From NCBI GenBank assembly GCA_004325065.1, contig PITI01000110.1, positions 1 through 21,168 on the forward strand: a stretch of 21,168 nt of DNA, written 5' to 3'. A program made the position numbers and the translations under genes. Numbering within the stretch: position 1 is the stretch's first letter; the number at the start of each line of letters is the position of its first letter. This document shows positions 9,395-20,800 of this stretch, piece by piece. Origin of the DNA: Hamiltosporidium magnivora. Lineage: Eukaryota > Microsporidia > Dubosqiidae. The notes under the pieces are model-generated. The model was not told where the DNA came from. It was given only the letters and a program-made list of their open reading frames with translations, and made no database searches.

Positions 9395-9413
9395 ATATCC
9401 CAAAGATTTAATA
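9395..9413. repeat. Left 19-bp flanking direct repeat of repeat copy 2
   Basis: ATATCCCAAAGATTTAATA here and ATATCCCAAAGATATAATA at 10143-10161 match at 18 of 19 positions. They lie exactly at the two ends of the dispersed repeat copy, as expected of a target-site duplication. Confidence 0.7.
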
Positions 9414-10142
9414 GTAGAGGGAGGATAATCACATAAAAAGCTTTCTGCTCGGCAATGAGTGTAGCAAACTGATGAGAGGATCATTGTTTGGATTTTTGGT
9501 GGTAATAAAACCACACTACATTTTCGGTTGTTCCATGGGAGTTGTTATGAGTAGGAAAGGTCTAAGAAATGTCGAAAAGTTTTCTATAAATTTATTTGTA
9601 GTTTTCTATGTAACTAGATTGCAGATCGCAACTGAACATGTAGGTAATTGCTATGTAAAAACATGGAAACCTAGCCTTGCTCACTCGGGTTAGAAGACTT
9701 ACCGCCTGGGAGACATAAAAATAAAAATCCAAAAAAGCTGAGAGAGCTAAGTATCAAGTTATACCTGTTGGTATGACATTGCACGGTCTAGGTAGACCCC
9801 ATGTAAATCTCTGAAATATATCTTAGCTAGAAGTTTATTGGGTTCAGAAAGGGTAGAGTAAGTGGGAATGCTGCATAGTCTTGGGGAGCCTAGGGTAGGT
9901 CTCAACCTAAGATACCAATCTATGCAACGGACACCATCGAACTTTTGATAACTATCTCGCCATTCAATTAGGCTCTACACATCTGGGAGATGAAAGTTTA
10001 TAGGATATGGGTATCGCAAGGTTACATATGTAGTGTTGGGGTAGCAGTTATTTATGTTAAACCTGAGCAGCGTTAATGTCATGAAAACAAACATAACACT
10101 TGCTACTATTTTAAAAAAGATGTGATACTTATAAATAAAGAA
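9414..10142 (+). mobile_element. 729-bp inserted repeat element of unknown family (copy 2)
   Basis: Bounded by a 19-bp near-perfect direct repeat and homologous to 714-1400, so it is a transposed sequence. It is GC-richer than its surroundings. It shows no terminal inverted repeats and ends in an A-rich tail (ATAAATAAAGAA), which with the long duplication favours target-primed retrotransposition. The best-conserved part between copies is the 3' end. A 73-codon frame at 9472-9693 is not preserved in copy 1, so I do not call a protein. No reverse-transcriptase motif and no clear pol III A/B boxes are seen, so it may be a non-autonomous SINE-like element or the untranslated end of an unknown LINE. 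It shares no obvious sequence with retrotransposon copies A, B and C. A short hairpin GGTCTAGGTAGACC lies near 9785. Confidence 0.65.
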
Positions 10143-10161
10143 ATATCCCAAAGATATAATA
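10143..10161. repeat. Right 19-bp flanking direct repeat of repeat copy 2
   Basis: Partner of 9395-9413 with a single mismatch (A for T at the fourteenth position). It follows directly on the A-rich end of the inserted element. The near-identity suggests a younger insertion than copy 1. Confidence 0.7.
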
Positions 10162-11835
10162 TTTTTATTTAATATTTACAAATAAGAAGAAGGGTCTGCC
10201 ATATGAATATAACTAATAAACAGAATTATTTTACTTTTAAAAACAATTCTATACACAATAACAAAGGAACGGGTAGCAGATAGACGATTTCTCTGTAGAT
10301 ACATACTCCAAACCTAGCTGCCTTCCCGAAAATTTCGTAATCATCAAAAGCTAGTTTAGCATTCTACAGTTTTTACATATTACCTCTAGCTTTATAGTAA
10401 ATTCATCTTAGAATATACTAAAATCTGATAATTGCGTATCTCAATTTTTTCTCACCTAAAATATTTTGATTTTCCACAAAAACTCACTAGCTCATCATTT
10501 CTACAAAAATATAACTTTGAATATAATTTATAAATTTATTTTTGTCATACAAAATTGTTAATTTAAGCTTTTTTAAAGCTCATAAATATATTATTCTACC
10601 TAAAATAAATTAGCTGCAGAAAGTCTTTTATTATTGAATGCATTTTATTGATATTTACTATGTTTATATTTTTATTCTTCTAGTTCTTGTATTGCGCGGT
10701 TTTTTATACAGTGCAAAAGTAGCATAAGACTATATTTATATGGTATTTACCACTTTTTAAGTATAGAAGGCATGTTTTCGGTTTTATGAATCACGCTCTT
10801 GTATTCTTATTTAAAAGTGATATCTTCTTTGTATATTAAACAAGTCATGTTTCATCCGGATATGTGTAATCTTCTAGTTATAATCGAGTAATCATATATT
10901 ATACTTATATATAGAATATTTTATGTTAATAGATCAGATGATATTTTTTTGCATTTAATGACGTACGAAAACGTTTCTTGTGTCTTGATATGAGTTTATT
11001 CTCCGCTAGTAAAATAAACTACAAGTTGTGTATGAATTAATATCATGCTCAGATATAGTGAAATTGTTCTCTCGAGAGGAAGATCAATATGTTTGTAACA
11101 CATTTAATCGTAAAAGTTTGTTCTAAACATTTCTAAAGAATACCTCTTTGACTAAAATCATTTTAAGTGTCATCCGAGCAATGCTCGCTTCTAAAGATCG
11201 AAAAATGCTTAAAATAATGATTATCATGACATATTTGATATTTAGACTTTTTTAGAAGTAAAATTTATCATGTTTATTTTTATTTACTATTTTCTAAGAA
11301 AACTTATACATAATAAAATAAAAAAACTCGGATTTTCTTCTCTTGTAGAGTCTTATTGAAGTACTAAATTCATTATTTTTTATGATCTCTAAATATATCA
11401 CTTCCGTTCTTGCTATTGAAGATATAATAAATTTCAGGATCTAATCAGATAAATAAAAATGATCATTATATTTTAATACATACAAATAATTTCGATAAAA
11501 AATTAAATTGAAAAATGACAGATGACTAAAGTCTAATATTATTTTTATACATCTTAATTGATTATAGTCCTTGTCTTTTCAGTGTCATTTCAATAAGAAA
11601 TTTATTCATTAATTTTATTTCGTAATTGATCTTAAGTTATATTATTTTTAGCAAATTTCTCGATATAATAGAAAGTATTAATTGATTATTAAAAAAAATC
11701 TATAGATTCTGAAAGTCGAATATACATGGTTTTAATTTGAGAATAAAAAAAGCAAATTATTATTTTAAGTTCGAAATAAAATAAAACTTTATTTAAAATA
11801 TATTTCACAGTAAAATATTTTTGCTGGAGATAGGA
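10162..11835. other. Gene-poor stretch with a possible pseudogene on the minus strand
   Basis: No intact gene. On the minus strand, 11103-10672 holds 144 codons in one unshifted frame with five internal stops and fairly varied amino acids, for example MCYKHIDLPLERTISLYLSM and LLLHCIKNRAIQELEE. This could be a gene killed by nonsense changes, but the family is not recognised and the stop density is only modestly low for such AT-rich DNA. The remainder is AT-rich without repeats or RNA-like structure that I can see. Confidence 0.4.
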
Positions 11836-11847
11836 TACCACTTTTAA
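11836..11847. repeat. 3'-side 12-bp target-site duplication of copy B
   Basis: TACCACTTTTAA (plus strand) recurs exactly at 13493-13504. It abuts the 3' end of the minus-strand element, right after the conserved ATAACTAAA end block shared with copy C. A perfect 12-mer at both edges of a 1.65-kb element is good evidence of target-primed insertion. Confidence 0.65.
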
Positions 11848-13492
11848 GATTTAGTTATAAGATCCTGGGTTAACAAATTTTTCTTTTAAATAATTCTTTC
11901 CACCATTTCAATCACTTCTATCTCTTCCTTCAACTCCAGCTCTTCATTTGCATTAATTGATGGTTCCTTTGCTGTGGTTACGTCATCTAAAATAAGGGGT
12001 AAAATATTTTTTCAATTATCTTGTTTAACACTATCTTCCTCGTTCTTCAATTCTTTTAAGGAGGGTGTTGGCTGTTTATGCATCTCTGCTCCTATAATAA
12101 CACACAATGAAGCTCTCTCCCAGCTCTCTTCGGCACTTGGTCCTGACTCAATTCCTCTTCGTCGATCAAAAGAAATTGTTTCGACTTTCTTCTTGAGTAC
12201 TATGGATTGTATATATGCCTCTACATTCATAAATATCTGTAGTCTTTTAACATACCTCTTATAGTATTTTTTCACAATACCGTATAGCTCATCACATAAG
12301 GAATTATCTCTACACTGGTTTATAAATAAGACTTAGCTCATTTGCTAATAACTCATACTTCATAGGCTTCTCTGTTTCAACCATTTGAAGAAAGTCTTAG
12401 GAAGTTATTCCTACTTCAATACGTGTTATCCTATTCTTCTTTTTGTCCAAAATAAATATGTCAGGTCTTTTATTCCGAATTTTAACATCAGTTTTTATTC
12501 TGATGTCCACTCTTATCTCTGCAGATTCATTATCAAGAATTTCTTGAAATGAGTGACTCCTAATTCGTTTCTAAGACTTAAACTTATATTTATTCAGCAA
12601 GAGTAAATGTATACATCGTATCACTTCATTATGTCGTCTAGTATAGTCATGACAAAGCATTTTTTCACATCTCGTTGCTAAGTGATCAACCGTTTTCCTA
12701 GACTGGTTGCAGTGTTGACACCTACCTTCTGCACCCCAGACTCATTTCTATCCTGGATATAACAGAACACTGCTTCATCACGTGGTCTTACACTTCCTTT
12801 CTTTAGCCATCTTGAGGAGTCATTTACACTTACCAGCTCGTTATTTCTAGCGCTATATAACTTTGAATGTAGTTTTCGGTTTTTGATTTCGTTATATAGG
12901 TTAGCATGTTGAGCTTCTTCCAATTTCTTTTTTGTGACTTCCTCTTCCAACCCGTATTTTATTTTTAAAAAGTTTTTAATTTGTGAAAGGTGGGTTTTAT
13001 TATTATTCTCAAGCTTTAGGATTGCTGCTCTTCTGGTCGATGTATCTTTATGTTTTTTTAAAGAATCTAAGAGTTGCAGAAGCATATGTTCGCTTTTGAA
13101 CTCGACACTAGGCGAACCTCTTCCAAGTGCTTTACGTGGAAGGTATAGACGTTCTTTGCGTCCTGGGCGTAGATGTATTTTGTTCTTTACTAACACTGCA
13201 CGCACCGCATCATCTAACTTAGAGAAGCCAGGCGGTTCTAGTCGGAGTACACCTATATGATAGTTTAATAAAGAAATTGCATTTTTATTAATGGCTTGGA
13301 ATAAATTTCTTGCATTGAATCTCGTGCGAAAAAGTCTTTCTACTCGTACTAGAAGTTTAGTCTGTACTTCCTCAAACGACTTACTTTTTGGAATTTCTCT
13401 GCTATCTTCTATAATTTCAAGGTATTTATAAACACATATTCCTTCAAGAAGAGTAGCAGTATCTTCACAACATGGATCATTAGTGGCTGACT
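11848..13492 (-). mobile_element. Retrotransposon copy B: R2-like non-LTR element, 5'-truncated in RT
   Basis: Read on the minus strand, the copy starts at the end of the reverse transcriptase palm (GICVYKYLEI, where most families have YKYLGI), then the thumb: INKNAISLLNYHIGVLRLE, LDDAVRAVL, and RKERLYLPRKALGRGSPSVE, close to the YxxGxx..RLYLPR..GGRG signature of R2-type elements. Next come a CCHC knuckle (Cys 12720 and 12711, His 12684, Cys 12669; C-X2-C-X8-H-X4-C), RHN (12636-12628) and the endonuclease motif RPD (12468-12460) with Glu at 12417, that is PD-X14-E. The frame ends at 11888-11886 after an acidic tail. All catalytic motifs survive, but three one-base deletions (near 12745, about 12320 and about 12290) and stops at 12573 (TAG), 12399 (TAA) and 12014 (TGA) inactivate it. 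RT motifs upstream, including the YxDD box, are missing by 5' truncation. The element class is firm; R2, R4, NeSL or CRE clade is not resolved. Confidence 0.9.
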
Positions 13493-13504
13493 TACCACTT
13501 TTAA
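13493..13504. repeat. 5'-side 12-bp target-site duplication of copy B
   Basis: Exact partner of 11836-11847 at the truncated 5' end of the element. Minus-strand sequence upstream of it (higher coordinates) loses all retrotransposon character, consistent with this being the insertion junction. Confidence 0.6.
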
Positions 13505-16259
13505 AAATTATAATACTGTATAATAGTGATAATATTAAAATCGTTTTAAAATATCTTAAGTTAGAAAAATTATTGGAATAGATGGTGCCTTAAAGAGATT
13601 GATATATTTTTTAAAAAACATCATAGACATTAATTTGATATAAAAAATTTTGACTTTCAGTTTTTATAAAAACTAAATGCAATTTTCAAATAAATATTTA
13701 TTTGATTCTTTCTTAGAAATTTTATTTGTCTTGAAAAGAACTACCGAGTATTTTGAATTTATATAATTTAAAAGACGTTTTTGAAATATAAAAATAAAGA
13801 AACAAAAACAGAGAAAAAAGCAAACATACAAAACGGAAATAATTTATAAACTTAAGATATAGTTTTGGAATCTTCTATAGAAAGATTTATTCACATAAAT
13901 TATAAACGTATAAATATTTTAATAAACACCCAAAACTAGATCAAAAAAATACATAAACTAGTGTTTTTAGATTTCTGGCATATTTAGTGATTATTTGATA
14001 ATATTTTTACTCTTTTTTTGACCCTTAAAAAGGCTAAGGTTTGGTCTGCTGTGACAATCTATACATCAGCGGTAAGGAAAACAAGAATTTCTTTTAAATT
14101 AATTTTTAAAATTTTAATTACAAATTCTTGTTACGTTTATGTATAATACGTAGCTTTTTAAAATATACTAATATTTCACAAAAGAGACCCAAGAGAATTC
14201 CGTAAAAAGAATTTTAACGATGTCTAATGATTATATGTAAAAAATAGGCCAAAACCATAGAGAAAAAAATTTAATATCCTGTAACTATCAACCTGCGGAT
14301 CTGAATTTTTTTTCAAAATCAATTCATCATACCTTCAACTAGGTTTCTAATAAATCTTTAAATATTGAAAGCCGTATTTGCGATACCTTCAGTTAGTTTC
14401 TTTCATGCTAAAAAAATTCAAATAAAGAGATATATTCATCTAAAATTAATTTATTTATGTTTATACTCGGGCAAAATAATCACTTACTATTTATCTTATT
14501 GTTCATTAATAAAAACCTGATCTATCCAGATCCTATTACGAGGTAATAAAATTACAGCAGAATAAACCTTTGAATCTTGAAGATTATTTTAGACCTTGAT
14601 TACTATTTTTATACATTTACTTGTTATATTTAGGTTTTTTTTATACTGCATCTTTTCGATTCAGTTTTCATAGAAACAAAATATACACAATCCGATTAAT
14701 ATTTAACAATTTAAAATATAATTCAATAATGCGGAAAATTATTCTTGAAAAACCATATTAAAATAGGTTGACCTATAGGGGAGTTTTCTTTCTTCGAAAT
14801 ATACTCAATTATAAGTTTGTATAAGATGCCGATTCATATGAATTATTAGCACAGAACAACATTTAAGCGATGCAGCCAATGATTCTATTTCTTATCTGAA
14901 AGAGTCACTCCACTTTATAACGTAGATATCCTTAAAGACTATACATCCGAGCTTACATTTTTTTTATTATACTGTCAAATTCAAGTCTTTGAAAGTAAGA
15001 CGGCGAAGTATTGTTGTTTATACTCTCTCCAAACCTCACTATACTAAACATAAAATTATATTTAGAATCTTTTTTTTCACACCATGATAAATATTTAGAA
15101 ATATTATATTTTGCCAAAAAAGAATGAGTACAGGTTTGGTTTTGCAGTGGAACTCTGGGATGGAAACAGAAATCTGCGTTCTCTGATTTTATTTTATATA
15201 TAAATATTCACACAAGTATATTTTTAAATCAAAGACAATGCTTTTAGACGAAATTTTGCTGAAATTCGACAAAATCTGGGCAACTTTTTGTTTGGAATAG
15301 AATAAAACTTTCGCATTATGCTTTACATTCTCTTTGGATTAAACGAAATTTATTGTCTTTGTAATATTATACACATTAGAGAAAGACTTCCGGTAATTTC
15401 ATGTTTTTTCTAACTAAATACTTTTCTTAAAAAAAATAGACATAATAATTGTATTGTTAATTGTAATTCGAGTAGGTTAATGAATATGGTATTTTACTCA
15501 GATGTTTATAATATGATATTTAGTATAGATTATAAACATTTCCAATCTTATTGGCCAGAATATATACAGAAAGGTTTTATTGCCCTAATGAATTACTTTG
15601 AGTGAATCTATACATAGAATTGCTCTCTGAGATATTATGCTTTATAATTAACTGCCTCGTAAATAATTCTAATCAAAATCGTATCTTTATCTTTCGTACA
15701 AGAAAGTTTGCGTTAGACAGAGAACTTGACAGGTCAAAAGAAAAACATCTAAGAAACACTTAAAACTTGACACTGGTTTGATTGACTCATAGATTTTGTT
15801 CCATCTGTAAGGAAAGGAACAAGCCAAAAATAATTTAATCGTAACTTATATCAAATTCTAATGTATAAATACTCTAATTTTTTAAACTAACGTTATTTTA
15901 TTGAAAAAATGTAGCCCAAAAGCATTTTGCTGAATTTTTAAATTTTAACTAGATGTTTTGCATTTATATTAGGCAAGTAACATATAGAATTTAATAATAT
16001 ACAGTGTGGACTTCTTCCGCCATAAAAAAATATATTTTTGATGTGTGTACATATGAAATTAGGTATTTATATATGAGTTTAATATTATAGTTTTAGTTTT
16101 GAAAGGATCAGGGTTGTATATAGCATTTTTTTGATCATAAAAAATCTATGAAGTCTCTGATTACCATCTCTTTTATCATAAAAATAGAACCGTTAAAAAT
16201 GAATCAATAAGGAAAAAGAAATAACTTTTAACGCAAATTTATTAGAACTTGGTTCAAAT
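13505..16259. other. Long gene-free AT-rich stretch
   Basis: About 2.75 kb with no supported gene on either strand. A slightly GC-richer patch at 15120-15190 translates on the plus strand as a 20-codon frame (MSTGLVLQWNSGM...), and another patch lies near 15690-15830; both are too short to call. No tRNA or rRNA was found. Confidence 0.5.
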
Positions 16260-17861
16260 TCATGTCAATAAGCTTTGAATACAAAGAATTCTCATTTTTA
16301 GTATATAGGCATCAGTAAATATGCCTGAATTTAATCTCACATTCATGTTATATCGTAAAAATATATGATATTTGTTTAAAGTTTCAAAAATTATCTTTTT
16401 TATGTCTTTGTCTTTAAGCCTACTTTTTACACGTTCCTTAATTTTGATAAAATAATCAATATAACAAGTATAATCGCTTGAGGACAAATTTATGTATTCT
16501 TTGAACGTCTCGCTTTGAAATAATTTTAAATAGTAATCTATGAATTTTAAAGATTCATGAATTGAAAAATGTTCAAAGTCATATTCATAACTCGTTATCA
16601 AAGGCCGTACGACATCAGACTCATTATTTCTATAAAAGTAACTTTCTAAATATTTTTTCGTTTCCACATCAAACAAAAATACCAAATCGCGTACACATTT
16701 CAAAATAATATTTTTGGTATATTTACCGTTAATAAAATCATTATGCATATAAAAACAGATATTAATAATCAGCTTGCACATTATTTTGCCTTCATTTGGA
16801 GAAAGAAGTAAATTTTTGATCAATCGAATTGTATATAAAACATTTCTTAAATCATCTTTTACTTTTTTTAATATTTCCGGACTCAATTTGTATTCTGTAT
16901 ATTTAGAATTATAATTGTATAAAACTTTCGAATTTACAACCGGAAAACTTAATGAAGGACTTTGCAGTATTATTTCAATTGTTTTTAATCCATAAAATAT
17001 ACTAGATATGGAGATTTCTTTGATAGGCTTTTTAGATATTTGATCGAATATAAAATCTTTTAAGAAAATCAACCCAGGGAAAAGTGACAATATAGGACAA
17101 TTATTTCTTGCAATCCTGGTGCATCTCATTCTTTTGATTAAAGATTCGGAAATACACTTAAAAAAAGCCTCACATTTCAAATCTTCTTTCATTTCCTTCT
17201 CAATCACATTCAAACATACAAAAACAAAGCAATTGCTTTTAAAAAGAGACTCCAAATCAAAATTTTGTTCATCAAAATTTTGTTTCTTAAAACACTCAAA
17301 ACTGTCTTCAATTTTTTCAAAAAGGTTCAATGGATTTTGAATGTTTTCATTACCATTGCACATCCTTATTATATATTTAAAAGCATAATCGTGGCTAATA
17401 TTTATTGGTTTTTTAGTTTTATTGGTTTTTACACCAATACTACTTTCGATGTCTGTGTTCTGTACTTGATTTGTGATTGTTTCCAAAGAAGATGTGTTAA
17501 TATGAGGCTGATAAATGTATGAAGGATTTTCGGAACAGTCTACATAATAATCTATGGCTATTGGAATATCAGAATCATGTGAAATATAAAATTTCTGTGA
17601 AACCAAAACACAATCAGATATGCTCAAAATATAATGATTAGGAGGATTACAACGATTTTCATTTTTTGAATCAGTTTTTTCTGGATATTTACGAATCGAA
17701 AATTTTTTATCCAAATCATTTCCGAAAACTGTAACAATCAAACGGCTTTTCAAACCGTTTTTCGCTTTTTCTAATTCTGTTGATAACTCAGAAACTTCAT
17801 CTTGAACAGCTGTTTTTGTTAGAGACCAGAAAACTATGAAGAAATATTTCTTAAAAAGCAT
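16260..17861 (-). CDS. Hypothetical microsporidian protein, 533 aa, possible signal peptide
   Basis: Not recognised. The single uninterrupted frame of 533 codons in very AT-rich DNA, with a GGG triplet directly before the ATG and an AAATTT box just upstream, makes it a real gene. The N-terminus MLFKKYFFIVFWSLTKTAVQ has two lysines, a hydrophobic core at residues 7-14 and a polar end, which could be a short signal peptide or anchor. No other membrane segment is evident. Residues 21-60 are charged. The body is rich in hydrophobic-charged alternation suggesting alpha-helices, with many scattered cysteines (for example 71, 84, 109, 168, 190, 211, 216, 230, 236, 247, 255), fitting an oxidised secreted protein or merely composition. 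A small internal duplication, QNFDEQNFD, lies at 194-202. Several N-X-S/T sites occur. No catalytic motif was identified. It has no close neighbours and could be a lineage-specific secreted protein. Confidence 0.8.
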   Translation of the reverse strand: MLFKKYFFIVFWSLTKTAVQDEVSELSTELEKAKNGLKSRLIVTVFGNDLDKKFSIRKYPEKTDSKNENRCNPPNHYILSISDCVLVSQKFYISHDSDIPIAIDYYVDCSENPSYIYQPHINTSSLETITNQVQNTDIESSIGVKTNKTKKPINISHDYAFKYIIRMCNGNENIQNPLNLFEKIEDSFECFKKQNFDEQNFDLESLFKSNCFVFVCLNVIEKEMKEDLKCEAFFKCISESLIKRMRCTRIARNNCPILSLFPGLIFLKDFIFDQISKKPIKEISISSIFYGLKTIEIILQSPSLSFPVVNSKVLYNYNSKYTEYKLSPEILKKVKDDLRNVLYTIRLIKNLLLSPNEGKIMCKLIINICFYMHNDFINGKYTKNIILKCVRDLVFLFDVETKKYLESYFYRNNESDVVRPLITSYEYDFEHFSIHESLKFIDYYLKLFQSETFKEYINLSSSDYTCYIDYFIKIKERVKSRLKDKDIKKIIFETLNKYHIFLRYNMNVRLNSGIFTDAYILKMRILCIQSLLT

Positions 17862-17875
17862 CCCTAAAAATTTTT
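17862..17875 (-). promoter_or_regulatory. GGG start signal with AAATTT-like box
   Basis: Minus strand reads AAAAATTTTTAGGGATG: GGG (17864-17862) touches the ATG at 17861, and the palindromic AAATTT (17873-17868) sits five bases before it. Both motif types are known start-proximal signals in microsporidia. It supports the start chosen for the 533-residue protein. Confidence 0.65.
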
Positions 17876-20800
17876 ATATATTTTTTATATATTTTTTCTA
17901 AATAAGTACATAATTTTTTCAAAAAAATTTAAAACGAATAATTTCCTTTATAGTGTAATTAAATATAGCACTTTGAGATATTTTTGATCTATTTTAGTAA
18001 ACCAATAATTCAGGTTAAAACTTGTTTTAAATATTAAGAACTCTATTTTAATCATACATAGAATGGAAATTGCAGAATGTGAAAATTCAAGCGATATTAT
18101 TGATCAAGAATAATAACACTATTCAAAATTTTATTTTTAAATCATATATTCTCAAAATTTATAAAATGATTTAAAAAATTGCAAAAAAAATATAAAATTC
18201 GGGTAATCAAAATTTAATTTATCTTCATATGTACAAATTGAAGTAATTCTAGTTAAATTGTAAAAAAAGATAATTTAAATATTGCATTTATGGTATTATA
18301 CGAAAAAAATGAACTAAATCCTAATAAATTATATATTTTTTTACTACTAACTCAGAACTATAAATAGATATAAATTTATTTCAAAACCTTTAATTGAACC
18401 TCAAATAGGAGTTCTATTTTACGTTTTATACATTTTTTAGATTTTATAATGAAAAGAATATTCATCTAGTTAGGATCTCTATTACGGCTTGCGACATAAT
18501 ATAGTTATCCGGTCTGCCACAATTTTTTTTGTAGAATAGGTTTTTTTTTTAGAAAATAAAACAAATATAAATATATTGTATTAAACAAATTAGACTATTG
18601 AAATTGTAATTATGTATTTGTATTACAAAGAAAATTTATTAAATTTCAATCATCGATTTAAAGACTAATGATATTTTTTGAAATTTTTACTGAAAACCAA
18701 AATGAAATCACAAAAAATTTATGTCATACATTATTAATAGTGAGATTAATGTAGTTAATATTTCTTACTATTGATGTATTAAAATTTTCGGTTAAATTTA
18801 GCAGTAGAAAGTATCAATAATAACATCAGATTTTTATCTATTAAGCTAAAATTGTAAATTTTTTTGTGTATTTCATTTCAAAGAATTTTTTTCACTTGGA
18901 TAATTAGTGCATGATGGCACAAATAATTCTTATGAAAATTTATTAACACGATTGAATCACACGGTCTTAGAATCTTTTAAAATCCTAGAATTTTATTGAA
19001 TATTTTTATTTAAAAATGTTGACAAGGTGCATTTTTATCTTTTTGAACGACAAATGGTTGTTTAAAATTTTATTCAAATTGAAATCATATAAACACAAAG
19101 AAATTATCATAGCATGTTTTTATAAAATCTAGTAGGCTTTTGGCACTCGTGACTTTTTATAAAATTCATTATGACAGAGGAGCTAAAAGGTTTTAAGACT
19201 CTAAAATATAGTATAAGTTTTTATTATACTTAAAGTAAAATCTTTATAAAATCTAAATCAGAATGAGCAATTATCTAATTTAATTTTTAAAGCTTGTAAA
19301 AAATAATAGAATGTAACAAATACCAAACTACTAATGAAGTTAAAATTTCTTATTTTTAGCTGTGTACTAATACGGATAATAGCAAGAAATATTTTTCATA
19401 TCTTAAAAGGTACTTTCTTTAAAATACGATCACTTAAGATTTCGATAAATGATTTAAAAGCGTACAAAATGTTAATTAATTTTCATTTAAACAAAGTTTA
19501 AATAAAGAACAGACGACACAGAGATATATTGATTTTGATTATGTTTTTTCTTCTATTTAATCTTATTTTATATTACATATACTCTAATTTAAACTTGTAT
19601 CAATCGTTGAGATATAGACTTTGGATCGTCACTATTATATAACTAACATAGAATCAATATATTACCTTTAATTGTTTATAAAAATTTTTCCTTTGAATTT
19701 CGTCATTATTAAATATTTACGCTTCATTTAGAGTCTTCTTGATATCACATTCCAATTTATATAAAAGAGATGAGTAAACTTGATTCCGATAGTCAATTTG
19801 TATATTATTTGTGTTTAGATCCTGCTGTTAACATATATCTTCATTTTATTGGTTATAACATCCGTGAAATATCATCAAACTTAAAATATTAGAAATTTTC
19901 GAAAAAATTTCTGTGCTTAAGAGCGTTTTTCGATTTTTATTTAAGTTAAAAATTCATTTGTCTTTTAGTTTAAATAATTCGAAGAAAAAAGTAAAATTTA
20001 GACTTAATTGTGATTTTCAGTTTTATTCTCATTAAAAAAATCAAATAAAAATTTATTTTTTCAGTTGAAGATTTATATTTCAATTTTGGACAATCCCTCG
20101 TACTTATTTATGAATTAAAACAAAATAAAGACACTTTGTTTAAGTTTAAGACTCAAACTGTATTAACCTTCCCAAGTAAGATGCATATAATATCTACACG
20201 ATTGTTGTGCTTGGTATACACTGCCATGACTCTTAAAATTTTATTTAGACGGTATTTTAAAAAATCAAAAATTATCTAAAAGGCTACATAATTATAATGA
20301 ATCTATAATGTGATTCATGGTTTAAGTGTATAAGATAAAAGTTAGGTCCTTAAAGCTAAATTTTTATCATTTAAGTCATATGACCATATGATCTAAATTA
20401 AAGCTATTAAACTCTGTTCTGTCAAATTTTTAGCGTTTGAATTCCCGAGTCGTTTTTTTAGATATTTGAGACAAATATACCAATATTTTACTATGATGTG
20501 ATTTTTAAGTTTTGATATTCTGCTAGTTGTCCGCTTGACTCTGATTTCTTAATTTCTTGAGTATATATAAGAGCTAGAATAATTTTCCAAGTTTATATTT
20601 GACTACAATACTAAGAATTTATAAGTTTTGGAATTTAAAAGTATAAATTTGTACAATAATTCTAAAAAATACTGTAGCGGAATGTTTTATACAACATAAA
20701 AATATTATATAGCCGAAAAAGATAAATATATTAGTCGAAGTATTCCTAAATTTAAGGAATATGTGATTCCATAATGTGATTAACTCATTATATAAAGTAG

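Noticed and set aside
9472..9693. 73-codon plus-strand frame inside the dispersed repeat.
   Set aside because: Not preserved in the other copy, where stops and indels interrupt it.
12934..13260. 108-codon plus-strand frame.
   Set aside because: It is the antisense shadow of the retrotransposon thumb region, which has clear motifs on the minus strand. The frames at 11974-12264, 6777-7061, 5872-6087 and 7381-7647 are rejected for the same reason.
18063..18113. 16-codon frame MEIAECENSSDIIDQE divergent from the 533-residue gene.
   Set aside because: Too short to distinguish from chance and lacks the start signal; it could be the stub of a decayed gene but nothing downstream supports it.
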